Part shown: positions 62,934 through 64,000 of the stretch, one piece after another
Position numbering within the stretch: the first letter of the stretch is position 1
How the letters are laid out: each line of letters begins with the position of its first letter
Assembly (NCBI RefSeq): GCF_009791395.1
Contig: NZ_WSZK01000036.1
Span: forward strand, 1 to 64,000
Direction: 5' to 3'
From: Halomarina oriensis
GTDB lineage: Archaea > Halobacteriota > Halobacteria > Halobacteriales > Haloarculaceae
DNA: 64,000 nucleotides
Made by a program: the position numbers and the translations under genes
Notes under the pieces: model-generated
Database searches by the model: none
Told to the model about the DNA's origin: nothing
Seen by the model: only the letters and a program-made list of their open reading frames with translations

Positions 62934-64000
62934 TCAGCCGAACAGCGCCGTGAGCCGGCGGCGAAGCCACCCGTCGGCTTCGATATCGTCGAGTCGGGCC
63001 TCGGCCTCGTCGAGGTCGGCCTGCAACTCACTGCGAGCCGTCTTGGCGGCGGTGAGCGCCTCGCTCTGGGCGTCGACGCGCGCGGTGAGGTCTTGGACAG
63101 TCGCTTCGAGAGCGGCGACTCGCTCGGGGCTGACGCCCGTCGTGTCGTCGGCTCCATCGCCGGCCGGTGGCTCGGTCTCCTCTTCTTCGCCCCCTGCGTC
63201 ACCGTCACCGTCACCGTCGCGCTCGTCGCCATCAGAGTCCCCGCCAGAGTCCCCGCCAGAGTCCCCGCCAGAGCCGTCGGGTGTGTCTCCCGAATCGTCG
63301 CGCTCGAAATCGGCTGGGGAGTAGCCCCACGACTCGGCGAGAGCTTCGTAGTCGGGCGTGCTCATCGGGGAGACCTCGCCGAGTGAGTCGCCCCCGACCG
63401 TCACGACCACGCCGTCGCCACGGGTCGGGGCGGTCGAACAGTTCCCCGGCGAACTCACCACACGCCAGGTGTGGGTCTCTCTCGGTGCGAGAATCCCGCC
63501 CCCGCCGTCGTCGTCCTTGTGTGAGCGGACCCCCCCGGCCTCTGAGACCGAGTCGGGAGGCGTCACCCCGTCGGCGCGAAACGAGTAGAAGGCGGTGCTG
63601 TCGGTGTCGTTGGTGAACGTGAGGTCCATGGGCGTGTCTATCGTCTCCTCGCTGTCGTCGCCGTCGCCGCTGTCCGTCCCCCCGTCGGTCCGCACCACGC
63701 CACGAGAGTCACCGATGTCCACGCCCTGTGGGGCGTTCGGCATGGCTACATCGACGGCCTCCAACCGCGACTCGTGGCGATTTTCGAGGACGATACCCGC
63801 CCGGCCGTCGCCATCACCGTCGCCGCTGACGGTCACGTTCCGCAGGTCGACGTTCCACGCATCGTCGGGGGGCGGCGTGTGATTCGACAGGCGCTGGTCG
63901 GCGGGGTCTCGACACCAGATGGCCGGGAGGCCGTCGACGTCGACGACCACGACCGTGTCGTGAATCTCGACGTCGCCGTCGGAGTTGTTGATGCAGATGG
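62934..64000 (-). CDS. Partial gene: beta-helix tail spike / adhesin-like protein
   Basis: The frame is open to the right edge, so the N-terminus is unseen (355 residues visible). Visible part: beta-helix-like strands (NVDLRNVTVSGDGDGDGRAG, then ESRLEAVDVAMPNAPQGVDI), a beta domain (TFTNDTDSTAFYSFRADG), a Gly/Asp/Ser linker with tandem GGDS units and Asp-rich repeats, and a C-terminal coiled coil (VAALEATVQDLTARVDAQSE). Such an order is typical of spikes or fibres that bind host glycans. It is the only likely virion gene outside the main cluster. Confidence 0.7.
   Translation of the reverse strand, partial: ICINNSDGDVEIHDTVVVVDVDGLPAIWCRDPADQRLSNHTPPPDDAWNVDLRNVTVSGDGDGDGRAGIVLENRHESRLEAVDVAMPNAPQGVDIGDSRGVVRTDGGTDSGDGDDSEETIDTPMDLTFTNDTDSTAFYSFRADGVTPPDSVSEAGGVRSHKDDDGGGGILAPRETHTWRVVSSPGNCSTAPTRGDGVVVTVGGDSLGEVSPMSTPDYEALAESWGYSPADFERDDSGDTPDGSGGDSGGDSGGDSDGDERDGDGDGDAGGEEEETEPPAGDGADDTTGVSPERVAALEATVQDLTARVDAQSEALTAAKTARSELQADLDEAEARLDDIEADGWLRRRLTALFG
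63229..63273 (+). repeat. Tandem 12-base repeats in the spike linker
   Basis: CAGAGTCCCCGC repeats at least three times without change. It encodes GGDS units in frame, so linker length can vary by slippage. Confidence 0.7.

Overview
This is part of the genome of a haloarchaeal head-tail virus, or of a provirus or plasmid-form virus of that kind. The DNA is GC-rich and nearly every protein is strongly acidic. Start codons are ATG or GTG, and most transcripts look leaderless. A contractile-tail (myovirus) virion set is present. Next to it lies a replication and partition module (ParA, a small partner and a two-part RepH-like protein) that I associate, from memory, with the phiH/phiCh1 group. 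Both window edges cut genes. No integrase, DNA polymerase, tape-measure protein or complete tRNA gene is visible.

Layout. Nearly everything from 1 to 49,600 is on the minus strand and reads right to left. 28-18 kb: small leading genes, terminase small and large subunits, portal, an RHH regulator, SPP1-gp7-type head protein and protease-scaffold. 18-12.5 kb: decoration protein, HK97-type major capsid protein and the connector/tail-completion genes. 12.5-8.7 kb: a block of small zinc-ribbon genes inserted before the tail genes. 8.4-4.9 kb: tail sheath, tail tube and a chaperone pair that probably uses a -1 frameshift. 4.9-0 kb: small genes, a metallophosphoesterase and a cut multi-HTH gene. 28-38 kb: early-type genes, including a C5 cytosine methyltransferase, a Hjc-type Holliday junction resolvase, an HD phosphohydrolase and many small zinc proteins. 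38-43.5 kb: RepH-like genes, about 0.9 kb of non-coding DNA and the par locus. 43.5-49.6 kb: zinc proteins, small membrane proteins and a winged-helix regulator. 49.75-55.66 kb is the only rightward block. It starts at a divergent promoter and ends with a DUF7504-like protein followed by a CHAT (caspase-like) protease. 55.7-64 kb is leftward again: a regulator, a tight chain of very small genes, and a tail-spike-like gene cut by the right edge.

Control. A conserved 13-base box (CCCTACTCAAGAG in the sense direction) recurs eleven times with little variation, on both strands. It lies 21-24 bases before a start codon, where the TATA box of a leaderless haloarchaeal promoter should be. It is probably the main virus-specific promoter. 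At three sites it drives a 13-26 codon leader peptide whose stop overlaps the next start. At one site it drives a roughly 0.6 kb non-coding stretch full of hairpins. The RHH gene has TGAATTCA boxes between its promoter box and its start, and three more copies lie near 25.05 kb.

Most notable signals. (1) The promoter box. (2) Two tRNA-like minihelices (acceptor stem plus T-arm with a TTCGACT loop) in non-coding stretches of the virion gene cluster; all their wobble pairs fit only the minus-strand RNA. (3) The DUF7504-CHAT pair, a candidate cell-death or exclusion module. (4) A RepH-like gene split at a run of eight Gs, plus three other small genes with frame breaks; sequencing error must be excluded for these.
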